NCBI GenBank assembly: GCA_963792785.1
Contig: CAWBXO010000004.1
Location: 1,364,001 to 1,428,000 of the forward strand
DNA length: 64,000 bases
Direction of reading: 5' to 3'
Source: CAWIMX01 sp963792785
GTDB taxonomy: Bacteria > Acidobacteriota > Vicinamibacteria > Vicinamibacterales > CAVVIG01
Part shown: in pieces, positions 17,075-25,803 of the stretch
Position numbering within the stretch: the first letter of the stretch is position 1
Layout of the letters: the number at the start of each line of letters is the position of its first letter
The notes under the pieces: generated by a model
Seen by the model: the letters and a program-made list of their open reading frames with translations, nothing else
The model's database searches: none
What the model was told of the DNA's origin: nothing
Program-made: the position numbers and the translations under genes

Positions 17075-17215
17075 AGGCTTCTCCTTGCGCGCACGGCGTG
17101 TCGCGCGCTTGAAATAGTGGTTGAAAACGCCGGCCCAATATACGCTCGTTCGAGCGCGCGTGCCGTATTAAAATCGTACTGGTACGGCAGGCGATGGCTC
17201 GCGGCACTCCTGCAT

Positions 17216-18853
17216 TCAGGCGTGGATGCCCGGCGCTTCGTGGCCCGTGCGCTCCACATACTCCACATAGGAGCCGGGGTAGAGATGCGGCTGCGCGTCG
17301 ACGCCGCTCTCGCCGCCGAGCTCGAGCACGCGGTTGCTGAGGGCGCGCAGGAACGCGCGGTCGTGCGAGACGAAGAGCATCGTCCCGTCAAACGCCTTCA
17401 GCGCCTCGAGCAGCATCTCCTTCGTCGCCAGGTCCAGATGGTTCGTCGGCTCGTCGAGCACGAGGAAATTCGGCGGGTTCAGCAGCATCCGCGCCAGCAC
17501 CAGCCGGGTCTTCTCCCCGCCCGACAGCGCGCGGATCTTCTTGTCGACGTCGTCGCCCGAGAACTGAAACGCGCCGGCCAAATTGCGGAGCGCGCCCATC
17601 GATTCGGCCGGGAAGTCCTTCTGGAGCTGTTCCTCGATCGTCAGATCCGGATCCAGCAGGTCCAGCGACTGCTGTGAGAAATAGCCCATCTGAAGGCTGG
17701 CGCCGAGCTTCACGTCGCCGGCGTCCGGCGCGACCTGTCCCGCGACCATCTTGAGGAGCGTCGACTTGCCCGCGCCGTTCCTGCCCATCACCGACCAGCG
17801 CTCGCCCCGCCGGATCGTCATCGTCAGGCCGTCGTGCACGGTCCGGCGGCCGTACCGCTTGGTGAGCCCTTCCAGCACGGCCACCTGCTCGCCGGATCGC
17901 GGCGGCGTCCGGAAATCGAACCGCACCACCTGGCGCCGCTTCGGCAGCTCGATCTTCTCGATCTTCTCGAGCGCCTTCACGCGGCTCTGCACCTGCGCGG
18001 CCTTGGCGGCGTGCGCCGCGAACCGGTCGATGAAGCGCTGCTCCTTGGCGAGCATCGCCTGCTGACGGGCGTAGGCCGCCTCGCGATTGGCCTCGCGGAT
18101 CGCCTGTTCGCGCTCGTAGAAATCGTAGTTCCCCGAATACATCGTCACCTCGCCGCCGTCGATCTCGGCGATCTTCGTCACGATGCGGTTGAGGAACTCC
18201 CGGTCGTGCGACGTCATGAGCAGCGCGCCGGTGCGGGACCGCAGGAACGCTTCGAGCCAGATGATGGATTCGATGTCGAGATGGTTGGTCGGCTCGTCCA
18301 TCAGCAGCACATCCGGCTCGCCGAGCAGCACGCGGGCCATCGCCACGCGCATCTTCCAGCCGCCGGAGAGCGCGCCCGCGTCGCCGTCGATCGTCTCATC
18401 GTCGAACCCGAGGCCGTGCAGCACCTCGCGGGCCCGCGCCTCGAGCGCATAGCCGCCCAGGTGCTCGTACTCCTCCTGCACCTCGCCGAAACGGGCCAGA
18501 ATGCGGTCCAAGTCGTCCCCGGACGCCGGATCGCTCATCTGCTGATTGATCCGATCCAGTTCGTGATGGAGGTCGCCCACGCGGCCGCTGCCCAGGATGG
18601 CCTCGTCCAGCACCGACCGGCCCGACATCTCCTCGACGTCCTGGCGGAAGTACCCGATGGTCAGCTTCTTCGGGACCGACACGTCGCCTTCGTCGGGCAC
18701 CTCCTCTCCCGTGATGAGCCGGAAGATGGTGGTCTTGCCGGCGCCGTTCGGACCCACCAGGCCAACTTTTTCGCCGGGATTCAGCTGAAAAGAGGCGTCG
18801 ACGAAGAGCACCTGCCGTCCGTACTGCTTGTTGATGCGGGTCAACGAGATCAT
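17216..18853 (-). CDS. ABC-F family ribosome-associated ATPase
   Basis: The 545-residue protein has two ABC ATPase domains on one chain and no membrane segments. The first has Walker A 'GPNGAGKT', signature 'LSGGWKMR' and Walker B 'LLMDEPTNHLD'. The second has 'GRNGAGKS', 'LSGGEKTR' and 'LVLDEPTNHLD'. The linker (about 240-310) is the charged helical P-site tRNA interaction motif region with many Arg/Lys/Gln. ABC-F proteins act on the ribosome, as translation factors or antibiotic-resistance proteins. The sequence is most like the YheS/Uup-type housekeeping group, but subgroup is not certain. It lies 22 bases after the LUD gene on the same strand. Confidence 0.92.
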   Translation of the reverse strand: MISLTRINKQYGRQVLFVDASFQLNPGEKVGLVGPNGAGKTTIFRLITGEEVPDEGDVSVPKKLTIGYFRQDVEEMSGRSVLDEAILGSGRVGDLHHELDRINQQMSDPASGDDLDRILARFGEVQEEYEHLGGYALEARAREVLHGLGFDDETIDGDAGALSGGWKMRVAMARVLLGEPDVLLMDEPTNHLDIESIIWLEAFLRSRTGALLMTSHDREFLNRIVTKIAEIDGGEVTMYSGNYDFYEREQAIREANREAAYARQQAMLAKEQRFIDRFAAHAAKAAQVQSRVKALEKIEKIELPKRRQVVRFDFRTPPRSGEQVAVLEGLTKRYGRRTVHDGLTMTIRRGERWSVMGRNGAGKSTLLKMVAGQVAPDAGDVKLGASLQMGYFSQQSLDLLDPDLTIEEQLQKDFPAESMGALRNLAGAFQFSGDDVDKKIRALSGGEKTRLVLARMLLNPPNFLVLDEPTNHLDLATKEMLLEALKAFDGTMLFVSHDRAFLRALSNRVLELGGESGVDAQPHLYPGSYVEYVERTGHEAPGIHA

Positions 18854-18875
18854 GGATGGATCAAGTCAGGCGACG

Positions 18876-19517
18876 CTAGAAGCCCAACGTCTCCGGCACG
18901 AGAATGACGTGCACGCGGTGGCGCCGGTCGAAGTGCAGGAGGAGCGTCTCGGCCCAGAGCGAGCCCGGAAATCCCGCGGCCTTCATGCGGAGGAACTCCC
19001 GCGGGAGCGAGTACTCGCGGATGCGCCGCAGCCCCTCGTCCAGATCGCGCACCAGCTTCTGGTGGCCGACGAGCAGAATGACCGTGCCCGCCGCGTAAGC
19101 GTAGCCGCCGAGCTGACTGCCGGACCCGGACGCCACGAGGATCTCTCCCTCGTCCGTCACGGCGTGTGGGCTTCCGAGCATGAAATCGGGAGCGCCCGCC
19201 AGCTTGCGCATCTCGCGGGCCTGCGTCTGGCGATCGAGCTTCCGCAGCTTGGGCCTCACGGCGTCGTAGCGCCCGGATTCGTCGATGACGGACGTGATGT
19301 CGAGTTCCCGGAGCGTCTCGGAGCTCGCCGCGTGGACCTCCGCGCCTTCCGGGATGAGGCCGAGCACGAGTTCCCTGGCGTGCGCCGCGCTGTCGGCGAC
19401 CCGGGCGACGAAGCCTCGCCGCTCGAGCGCCTTCGCGGCTCGCTCGAGGCGGCTCCGATCCGCGGGACGCTCGAACTCAGGATTGGGAGGGCCGGGGTCG
19501 GGCAGCGTGACATCCAT
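18876..19517 (-). CDS. LUD domain protein (LutC/YkgG-like)
   Basis: The ATG at 19517 gives a 213-residue soluble protein. The core fits the LUD (lactate utilisation) domain: 'AHARELVLGLIPEGAEVHAASSETLRELDI' (in parts), 'TDEGEILVASGSGSQLGGYAYAAGTVILLVGHQKLV' (in parts) and 'LHFDRRHRVHVILVPETLGF' at the end. LUD proteins such as LutC take part in L-lactate oxidation with LutA/LutB, but neither partner is present, and many stand-alone LUD proteins have unknown roles. The gene starts 13 bases after the stop of the large secreted protein and is followed by ABC-F, suggesting a three-gene transcript. Confidence 0.8.
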   Translation of the reverse strand: MDVTLPDPGPPNPEFERPADRSRLERAAKALERRGFVARVADSAAHARELVLGLIPEGAEVHAASSETLRELDITSVIDESGRYDAVRPKLRKLDRQTQAREMRKLAGAPDFMLGSPHAVTDEGEILVASGSGSQLGGYAYAAGTVILLVGHQKLVRDLDEGLRRIREYSLPREFLRMKAAGFPGSLWAETLLLHFDRRHRVHVILVPETLGF

Positions 19518-19530
19518 CGTGCGGGACCGC

Positions 19531-21361
19531 TCAGGGCTCCTGGACGATCTTGATGTTGCTGACGTAGAACTTGTCGTTCTCTCCGGTGGACGAACCGAGC
19601 ACGGCGAACGACAGCGCGTTGAACACGAGAATCGGCGGGCATCGCCTTGTCGTACTCGTCGATCTTGTTCGAGTCGATGAACACCTGAAGCGTCTCGCCG
19701 GTCTTCCGGATGGAGACCGAGATGCGATTGTTGGCCTTGTCGTTCGAAAAGCCGGTGGCCGCGACCCACTTTTCGCCCTTCGCGTACCCCGCGGGGAACT
19801 TGGTTTCGATGTCCGCCTCGCCATCACGGCCATCGAACCCGGGCCGCAGCTTCAGGCGCAGGAACGAGACCGGGTTGCCCGCCGGGCGCTCGTTGGCCAA
19901 CACGAACGTGAGTCCCTTGGCGCCCCACGTGAAACCCTTCGGGACGACCAGGTCGTAGCTCAACGTGAAGTTGCGCGGCAGCGGCATCTTCAGTTCCTTG
20001 GGCACCCACGCGCTGGAGTCGCCCTCCATCACCGCCCAGTTACCGGGCAAGCCGTCACGGCCGGCGACGAGACTGTGCGTGCCGCTCGACCAGGCCGCCG
20101 GCTTGCGACCGACGCCGGTGGTCGAGAAATCCTCGAAGAAATACACGCCGGCGTCCGCGGCATTCTTCTTCGCCGCGTCCGACGCGTCAGTCACCACCGC
20201 CGCTTCCCTGACCAGCGGGGAATGCAGCGGTTGATACGGACGCCCCTTGACCTTCTCCGGATTGAAGACGTAGTCGTACAGGTAATCGAAATCGAAATTA
20301 TTGACGACGGCGTCGTAGAGGTGCGCGCCGACGGGATCGTTCACGTTTCCGCGCCACATCACGACCATCCATTGCGGGCCGTTGTCCTTGCACCGCTCCG
20401 CTGTCGCCGGGTCGATCTTGTAGACGGGCAGTCGCAAGTGCCGCCCGCCGTTGCCCTCGAACACGTCGGCGGAGTTCTCCAGCATCGCGTCCGGCTGGAG
20501 GGTGACAATCTCCGCGGTCTCCTGCAGGCGGTCCTTGTATTTCTCCCGGTTCGCTCGCAGCACGGCGATGCGCTTGTCGTTCTTCTCGTTCAGCGCCGCC
20601 ATGAAGTAATCGATGTCTCGCTGGTCGCCGTGCGCCTTCTCGGTGATCGATTTCTTCTCCGACTCGTACAGCCGGGCCACGGCGCCTTCGACAGCCTGCA
20701 GATATTCGCCCTTGGTGACCGTGACAAATGGCGATTTGCCGTCCTTGGCGAGCAGGATATTCTCCGCGTTGCCGTACTTCGTGTCGCGCTGGTAGTACGA
20801 GACGTACTTCTTCAGTGAGGGATGCGTGGACCAGTCGTAATACTTCGCGTCGTTGGGCGACAGGCTATACCCCGCCTCTTCGAACGAGGGCAGGGTGAAG
20901 TAGTACAGGGTCGGCGTATTCAGGTTGTCCGTCGGATAGCCGAAGAGGCCGTTGGCCAGGACACTCCATCCCACATGGCTGTCGGTCAACGGCACCATCT
21001 TCCGGTTGGCGTCGTACTTGAGTTCGGTATAGGTCTTGGCGTACACGCCGTACGTCTGCGGCAGCGCCGCGTCATTCAGGGTGTACACACTCAGCTTGGG
21101 AGACGTCACGAGCAGCACGTCGCCCAGCCCGCCTTTCGGCAGATAGCTGGCCTGGATCCAGTTGGCGAATGCGTCGGCGTAGGCGAGCTGCGCCGCGGTG
21201 TAGTGCTTATCGTCGACCGTCACGGGCGGCCGGACACCCGTGAAGTTGTAGACCTTCATCCAGCCGAGCTCGGCGTCTTCGATGGATTTCGGGGGAATCG
21301 CCTGAGCGAATGCCGTGGCGTGCATGAGCAACACGACAGGCAGGATGCGTAAGAATTTCAT
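19531..21361 (-). CDS. Large secreted protein with C-terminal DUF1080-like domain, one frameshift near 19640
   Basis: The protein is exported: a signal peptide ends near 'TAFAQA', and the second of two ATGs (21361) has the better spacing to GAGG. The N-terminal 420 residues are of a type I do not recognise. They are rich in Tyr and aromatic residues ('AKTYTELKYDANRK', 'DFDYLYDYVFNPEKVKG'). Residues from about 425 ('VYFFEDFSTTGVGRKPAAW') form a concanavalin-like sandwich like 3-keto-disaccharide hydrolase (DUF1080) and LamG-type domains. At about 19640 the frame changes: 'DKAMPA' is followed in another frame by 'ILVFNALSFAVLGSSTGEN' and ends 'VSNIKIVQEP' at 19531, 13 bases before the LUD start. 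The joined product is about 610 residues. A sequence error or very recent mutation is likely. Confidence 0.7.
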
Positions 21362-21435
21362 CATGTCCTCAACTCCGCCGAAGTTGTCCGGCGACCGCGT
21401 GAAACGGCTACCGGTGGGAGCGAGGCCGGCATCTG

Positions 21436-21464
21436 AGCATGGGCACGAACGCGGTTGGTGTCAA
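21436..21464 (-). promoter_or_regulatory. Promoter candidate for the secreted protein-LUD-ABC-F unit
   Basis: On the minus strand a perfect TTGACA (21464-21459) is followed after 17 bases by CATGCT (21441-21436). This would place transcription start about 65 bases upstream of the ATG at 21361. The -10 match is weak. Confidence 0.35.
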
Positions 21465-21535
21465 TCGCGAAGATCGAGCCGGGGCCGCTCACCCGGCCTC
21501 GAAGAGCAGACGCGCAGCGATCTGCCGAGTGGGCA

Positions 21536-22573
21536 TCATCGCATCGTGTCGAAGAACGTGCGCAGCCGGTCTGAGACCTCGTAGAGAAACGCGGCCCCGT
21601 TCACCTCCCCAAGCTGCAACAGCGATCGCGGCAGGGGAAATCGCGACGGCAGCACGCCCGCATCGGAGAAGTTCATGTGCCCGGCCCCGGCGAACGTCTC
21701 GAGGACGCCGCCGGCGCGATCGGAATCGCAGACCGCCTGCTGGGAGGCCTGGATACCGGCCTGCCCGACGAGAACCAGGATCGGCTTGTCGAGGTCTTTC
21801 ACCGGATCACCGAACAACCACCCATCCAGGTTCGCGGCCCGGTCGAACCTGGTGTCCTCCTGAAGGGCGTGAAGCGCGACGTTTCCGCCGAAGGAGTGGC
21901 CGAAGATGCCGGCACTGTCGTGTCGGACGCGGCCGGCAAACGCGGAGTCGGCGACCAGTCGATCCAGCGCGAACGACGCGTCGTCGGCCCAGGTCCGGAC
22001 GTATGCCTGGGCCGCGGCTGAGCCGTCCGTGTCCGGATCGAACTCACGGCCGCGGTCGACCCGTCCGTCCGGAAACACGACCGGCGCGGCTCCGGTGGGC
22101 GTGACACCCGCCACGACGTAACCGAAGCTGGCCAGGTCTTCCGCAAGCGTCGTATAGTGCGCGGGGATTCGGCCCATTCCGGGCAGGAAGATCAAGGCGG
22201 GCCACACGCCGTCGGCGACCGTGGCATCGTCAATCGCGCTGACTTCGATGTCCCGGAGGCGCGTCGCCGGAATCGGCGCCATGTTCTCTGATTCCAGGGC
22301 GCCCCACGCGCCCGGGATGTATTCGCTCTGCCGCCCGCCCGAGCCGCCCGCCGCCGGATACCAGATGAACACCATCAGCTCTCGATTTCGTCCGGCGTCC
22401 GTCCAGTCCACCAGCATCCGTCCGACCGGATGAGATCCGCGCGGCGACGGCAGCTTGATGACATGGTCGTTCACCTGATACTGGATGAAGCCCGCCACCA
22501 TCGCCGCAAGCACCAGGACCGTCGGCGCACCGAACACGACGGTGGCCACACGCCGCATCGCTCTTCTTCTCAT
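21536..22573 (-). CDS. Alpha/beta hydrolase, PAF-acetylhydrolase/dienelactone hydrolase-like
   Basis: The 345-residue protein has an N-terminal membrane anchor or signal (residues 9-30) and an alpha/beta hydrolase domain. The oxyanion loop is at 'FLPGMGRIPAHY' (about 129-140), the nucleophile Ser227 in 'GIFGHSFGGN', an acid in 'NLDGWLFGD' (Asp250) and the catalytic-type His in 'AGAGHMNFSD'. This arrangement resembles platelet-activating factor acetylhydrolase family II. It probably hydrolyses an ester on the outer side of the inner membrane; substrate is unknown. The ATG at 22573 has a GGGAG Shine-Dalgarno sequence. Confidence 0.82.
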   Translation of the reverse strand: MRRRAMRRVATVVFGAPTVLVLAAMVAGFIQYQVNDHVIKLPSPRGSHPVGRMLVDWTDAGRNRELMVFIWYPAAGGSGGRQSEYIPGAWGALESENMAPIPATRLRDIEVSAIDDATVADGVWPALIFLPGMGRIPAHYTTLAEDLASFGYVVAGVTPTGAAPVVFPDGRVDRGREFDPDTDGSAAAQAYVRTWADDASFALDRLVADSAFAGRVRHDSAGIFGHSFGGNVALHALQEDTRFDRAANLDGWLFGDPVKDLDKPILVLVGQAGIQASQQAVCDSDRAGGVLETFAGAGHMNFSDAGVLPSRFPLPRSLLQLGEVNGAAFLYEVSDRLRTFFDTMR

Positions 22574-22640
22574 CGCACACTCCCGTCGGAGCCATGCTTC
22601 TGCTTTCCGGAACCATGACGCGGCGGAAGGAGCAGTGTCA

Positions 22641-23646
22641 CTACTGCTGGCTGGTTTCCCCTCCAGCCACGTGGACGGTGACCTGCACGTCTTTGGTCAG
22701 CCCGCCGTCGTCCGCCCGGCCTCGCAGGACGTAGGTCCCGGGCTTGGTGAACGTGACGCGAGTGACCCACATGTGGTCGGCCGGAAGCTCCGGCGGCACC
22801 CAGTCGGGAATCGACCACGGCGAGTTGGCGAACGAGCGGGTGTCCTCCCAGGTCTTCACCTGGGGCGGATCGAAGGTCATGTTCCTGGCGCCGCGGTACG
22901 GGAGCCAGGCGAAGAACAGGCCGTTCATCTTATTGACGGTCACACCGCCGGTCTTGCGGGCCTCGGCCTTCTTCAGGTCGAGCGCGCCGTCCTCGGTCAG
23001 CGGGAGCTTGCTCTGCGCACGCGGCGGCACGCCGTCGTCGGTCACCATTGCGGAGAGCGTCAAGGGAACGCCGACCCGCGCATCGAGGTCCCCGGCGGTC
23101 TTGAGAATCGACGACCGGAGGCTTGTTGGCGCGGATCGCGGGGTCGCTGGTCCCGGGCCCCAGGGCCCCGGTCTCGGACATCAGGACCACGTTGTCCATG
23201 AAGTAGTCGCGGTTGAGCGAGCCGTACGCCTTCAGCGTCTTGCCGTTGACGGTCAGCGTCCACACCAGCTGCTTGTCGCCGAAGTCGCTCGGGACCGGCA
23301 CCTCGAAAACGAAGCGGTTGCGGCGCGGGAGGAAATGGGTGGGCTGGCCCCAATCGGCGGAGCCGGGCGAGAAGTTGTTGTTCTCGCCAATCGGGACGTC
23401 CGGTTCCTCTTCCCAGTTGCGGTTCATGTAGCCGAAGACCAGGGCCGACGTGCCGTCGTCGTGCTTGACCCAGCCTTCGAACGCCGGCGCCACGTCCTGG
23501 CCGGCCGTGTAGGTCGCCCCCTGAGCGCGGGCGGTTCCCGGCATCGCCAGGAGCGCCCCGGCCCCGAGCAGGCATCCGAGGGCGAGGCCCACGCCGGCTC
23601 GACAACCGCGGTGCCCCGTGCGTCTCGCGACGATGTGTGTCGACAT
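22641..23646 (-). CDS. Secreted protein downstream of the PHM-like gene, one frameshift near 23110
   Basis: The ATG (23646-23644) overlaps the stop of the PHM-like cytochrome gene, so the two are coupled. The first frame gives a signal peptide ('LGCLLGAGALLAMPGTARAQ') and a beta-rich domain ('ALVFGYMNRNWEEEPDVPIG', 'FVFEVPVPSDFGDKQLVWTL'). Near 23110 the reading moves to another frame, which continues 'LKTAGDLDARVGVPLTLSAM' and ends with an Ig-like domain ('FTKPGTYVLRGRADDGGLT') at 22641. The joined protein is about 335 residues. I do not recognise a named family. Proteins of this look appear beside acidobacterial cytochrome-monooxygenase genes, so it may be an accessory subunit. That is inference. 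Confidence 0.7.
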
Positions 23647-25136
23647 CACCGATCCCCCTCGGCCGGCTTTCCGGCCTTGTTCGTGGACGTCATCATGTCC
23701 GCGGGCTTCGGACCAGGCGTGGGCACGGTGGCCAGACAGAGCGGGCATCCGATCACCTGGTCGTTCTTGGTCCAGTGGAAGCGCTCCCGGCGCTTCTGCA
23801 TCTCCGCGGCGAACTGCTCGTCCGACAGGGCGACCCGACGGCCCAGATCGATGAACATGTTCTGCACCGAGCGGTTCCCGGATCCCTGCCAGTTCCTCGG
23901 CTCCGGGATCTCCGGGTTCGAGTCCGTGTTGTTCATGTAGCCCACGATGTGAAGGACGGTCCCCTTCGGGAGGAGGGGCTGATAGCCATCGGCGTACGTG
24001 TACTGCTTGACCCAGTTGTGGTCGTAGCCCACGCAGGTCAGCGTCTCGCGGTCGGTGCCCCAGATGTACTCCAGGCACATGCGCTCGCCGGGCGCGTGGA
24101 GATGCGGCTCGAAGCTGACGACCTTGGTGTTCTGCGTCAGCACCTGATACGCATGCAGCTCCTGGTGATCCTGTTCGGCCTCGATATCGATGTTCTGACC
24201 GTCGCCCAGCTGACCCAGGCTGAAGGGCTGGAACGTCGGCTTGTAGCCCTTTTCGTGGAGCTGGAAGCCGATCTCCAGGTGGGCGTGGGTGTCGCGCCCG
24301 TTGGAGTGCATGTGGAGCGAGTTGGAGATGATCTCCGAGTGGGCCTGCAGGAGCTGGCCCGCGCCCGGATCGAAGACGTCGGGATTACGCCCGAGCTCGT
24401 GGACCGGCCAGAAGGTGGCCTCCTTTTTCCCTTTCGCGTCGGTCGCCACCGTGCTCCAGATCATATGGTGGACGATGAAGCGCCCGCCGACGGCGGTCGC
24501 GTTCGCGGCCTGCGGCGGCACATCGTTGATCTCACGCACCTGGACGGCGGACACGTAGCGATCCTCGTCGAGGGGGATCGGAATGGGTGTGATCTCGCCC
24601 CACCAGTCGGGATGTCCGCCCTCCATGAAGAGATCGCTGGACTTCACGATGATGTCCGGGCGGATGCTCCAGCCCTGGTTGTCGGTCAGCGTGGGCGCGG
24701 GAGGCATGTCCGCCGGATTGCCTTCGGGCGCGCCGGCGTCGGCCCAGGCGGCCAGCAGCGCGATCTGTTCCGGCTTCAGCCGGATGTCGTCCTTGTACTG
24801 CTGGATGCCGACGTTGCGCTCCAGATAGTAGGGCGGCATGGTCCCCGCATGGGGAAACAAGCCCGTGCGGCGCTTGATCATCGGCGCGTATCGCTTCGCC
24901 TGTTCGTAGGTGAGAAGCGACATCGGCGCGACCCCGCCCGGCTTGTGGCAGCGCACGCAGTTCTCGTACAGGATCGGCGCGACGTCCTTGGCGTAGGTGG
25001 GCGCCGCCGCGGTCGGCGCGGCCGCGGGCGAGGGCGTGGCCTCGAGCCCGGCGGTCATCGCGACGGCCGCGAAGAGACAGAAATAGACAGCCTTGCGGAG
25101 GCTCTGGTGACGGGCACGACGTACAGGCACCATCAT
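23646..25136 (-). CDS. Cytochrome c fused to a PHM-like copper type II monooxygenase domain
   Basis: This 496-residue exported protein starts with a signal peptide (about 15-38), then a cytochrome c domain with CVRCH at 60-64 ('YAKDVAPILYENCVRCHKPG') and 'LLAAWADAGAPEG' closing it. The C-terminal part resembles copper type II ascorbate-dependent monooxygenases (PHM fold). Candidate copper ligands are His223-His224 in 'FIVHHMIW', His345/His347 in 'EPHLHAPGERM', and a Met near 427 in 'QNMFIDL'. Further His clusters lie in 'LHMHSNGRDTHAHLE'. The family would hydroxylate an aliphatic carbon using O2, with the haem as a possible electron donor. ATGs at 25136 and 25133 follow AAGGAG; the second has better spacing. 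Confidence 0.75.
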   Translation of the reverse strand: MMVPVRRARHQSLRKAVYFCLFAAVAMTAGLEATPSPAAAPTAAAPTYAKDVAPILYENCVRCHKPGGVAPMSLLTYEQAKRYAPMIKRRTGLFPHAGTMPPYYLERNVGIQQYKDDIRLKPEQIALLAAWADAGAPEGNPADMPPAPTLTDNQGWSIRPDIIVKSSDLFMEGGHPDWWGEITPIPIPLDEDRYVSAVQVREINDVPPQAANATAVGGRFIVHHMIWSTVATDAKGKKEATFWPVHELGRNPDVFDPGAGQLLQAHSEIISNSLHMHSNGRDTHAHLEIGFQLHEKGYKPTFQPFSLGQLGDGQNIDIEAEQDHQELHAYQVLTQNTKVVSFEPHLHAPGERMCLEYIWGTDRETLTCVGYDHNWVKQYTYADGYQPLLPKGTVLHIVGYMNNTDSNPEIPEPRNWQGSGNRSVQNMFIDLGRRVALSDEQFAAEMQKRRERFHWTKNDQVIGCPLCLATVPTPGPKPADMMTSTNKAGKPAEGDR

Positions 25137-25309
25137 GGACTCCTTGTGCGGTGGGTTGTGGCGCGCAGGCGGGGCGAGCGCGGTGGCTTTCCGATCAGCC
25201 GCACCCTATTGGGTAACACGCTGACTTCGGCATTTCAAACTGAGCCGTATGCAGGCGGAGCCAGCGGTCAGTGTCACCGGCGGTGTCGGGCGGGTCGATC
25301 GGCTCGGCG

Positions 25310-25774
25310 TCAGGCGCGTTCGGAGTCGATCGTGTAGTCGTACCACTCGACGATCTTCCCGTCCTTCAGGAAGAACACGCCGACCCCGTGCCAGCGCTTG
25401 AGCTGGAAGTTCGAGAAGTGGTCGATCCGCTCGTTCACGACCATCGGTCCGCGCGCGAACGTATCGAGGATCTCGAAGCGGTCCACGTTGTTGATGATGG
25501 TCTTGATCCGCGCGGTCAGCGCTTCGCGCCCCTTCGCGGGTTCCATCGTCTCCGTCATGCGGTAGGCGCCGTTGTCGGCGAAGAACGCCAGGATCGTGTC
25601 GAGGTCGTGGCTCGGCCACGCGTCGCAGAACGCCTTCACGACCTGCATGTTCGCCTGCTCGAGAGCGCTCGGGGCCGCCGCCTCGGCCGTGCCGCCGACG
25701 CCCGCCAGCGCGACGCCGCCGAGGCCGATCGCAAGAAACGTCCGTCGATTCGCTCCGCGCTTGCTGTTCGACAT
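25310..25774 (-). CDS. Tat-exported limonene-1,2-epoxide hydrolase-like protein
   Basis: The ATG at 25774 follows a GGAAGGAG Shine-Dalgarno sequence and gives 154 residues. The N-terminus carries a twin-arginine signal ('NRRTFLAIGLGGVALAG'), so the protein should be exported folded. The mature part has the SnoaL-like fold of limonene-epoxide hydrolase. The catalytic Arg and two Asp residues of that family appear at Arg116 and Asp118 ('NERIDHF') and Asp146 ('EWYDYTI'). These enzymes add water to epoxides. It lies between the PHM-like and PAL-like genes, which suggests it acts on a product of the same oxidative pathway. The natural substrate is unknown. Confidence 0.82.
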   Translation of the reverse strand: MSNSKRGANRRTFLAIGLGGVALAGVGGTAEAAAPSALEQANMQVVKAFCDAWPSHDLDTILAFFADNGAYRMTETMEPAKGREALTARIKTIINNVDRFEILDTFARGPMVVNERIDHFSNFQLKRWHGVGVFFLKDGKIVEWYDYTIDSERA

Positions 25775-25803
25775 GGTGCTCCTTCCGTGATCCAATTCGC
25801 TGG

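Noticed and set aside
17100..17200. Short palindromes (CGCTCGTTCGAGCG and CGTACTGGTACG) upstream of the cytochrome c gene as a repressor operator
   Set aside because: They are suggestive and in an AT-richer patch, but no regulator gene is adjacent and such short dyads occur by chance.
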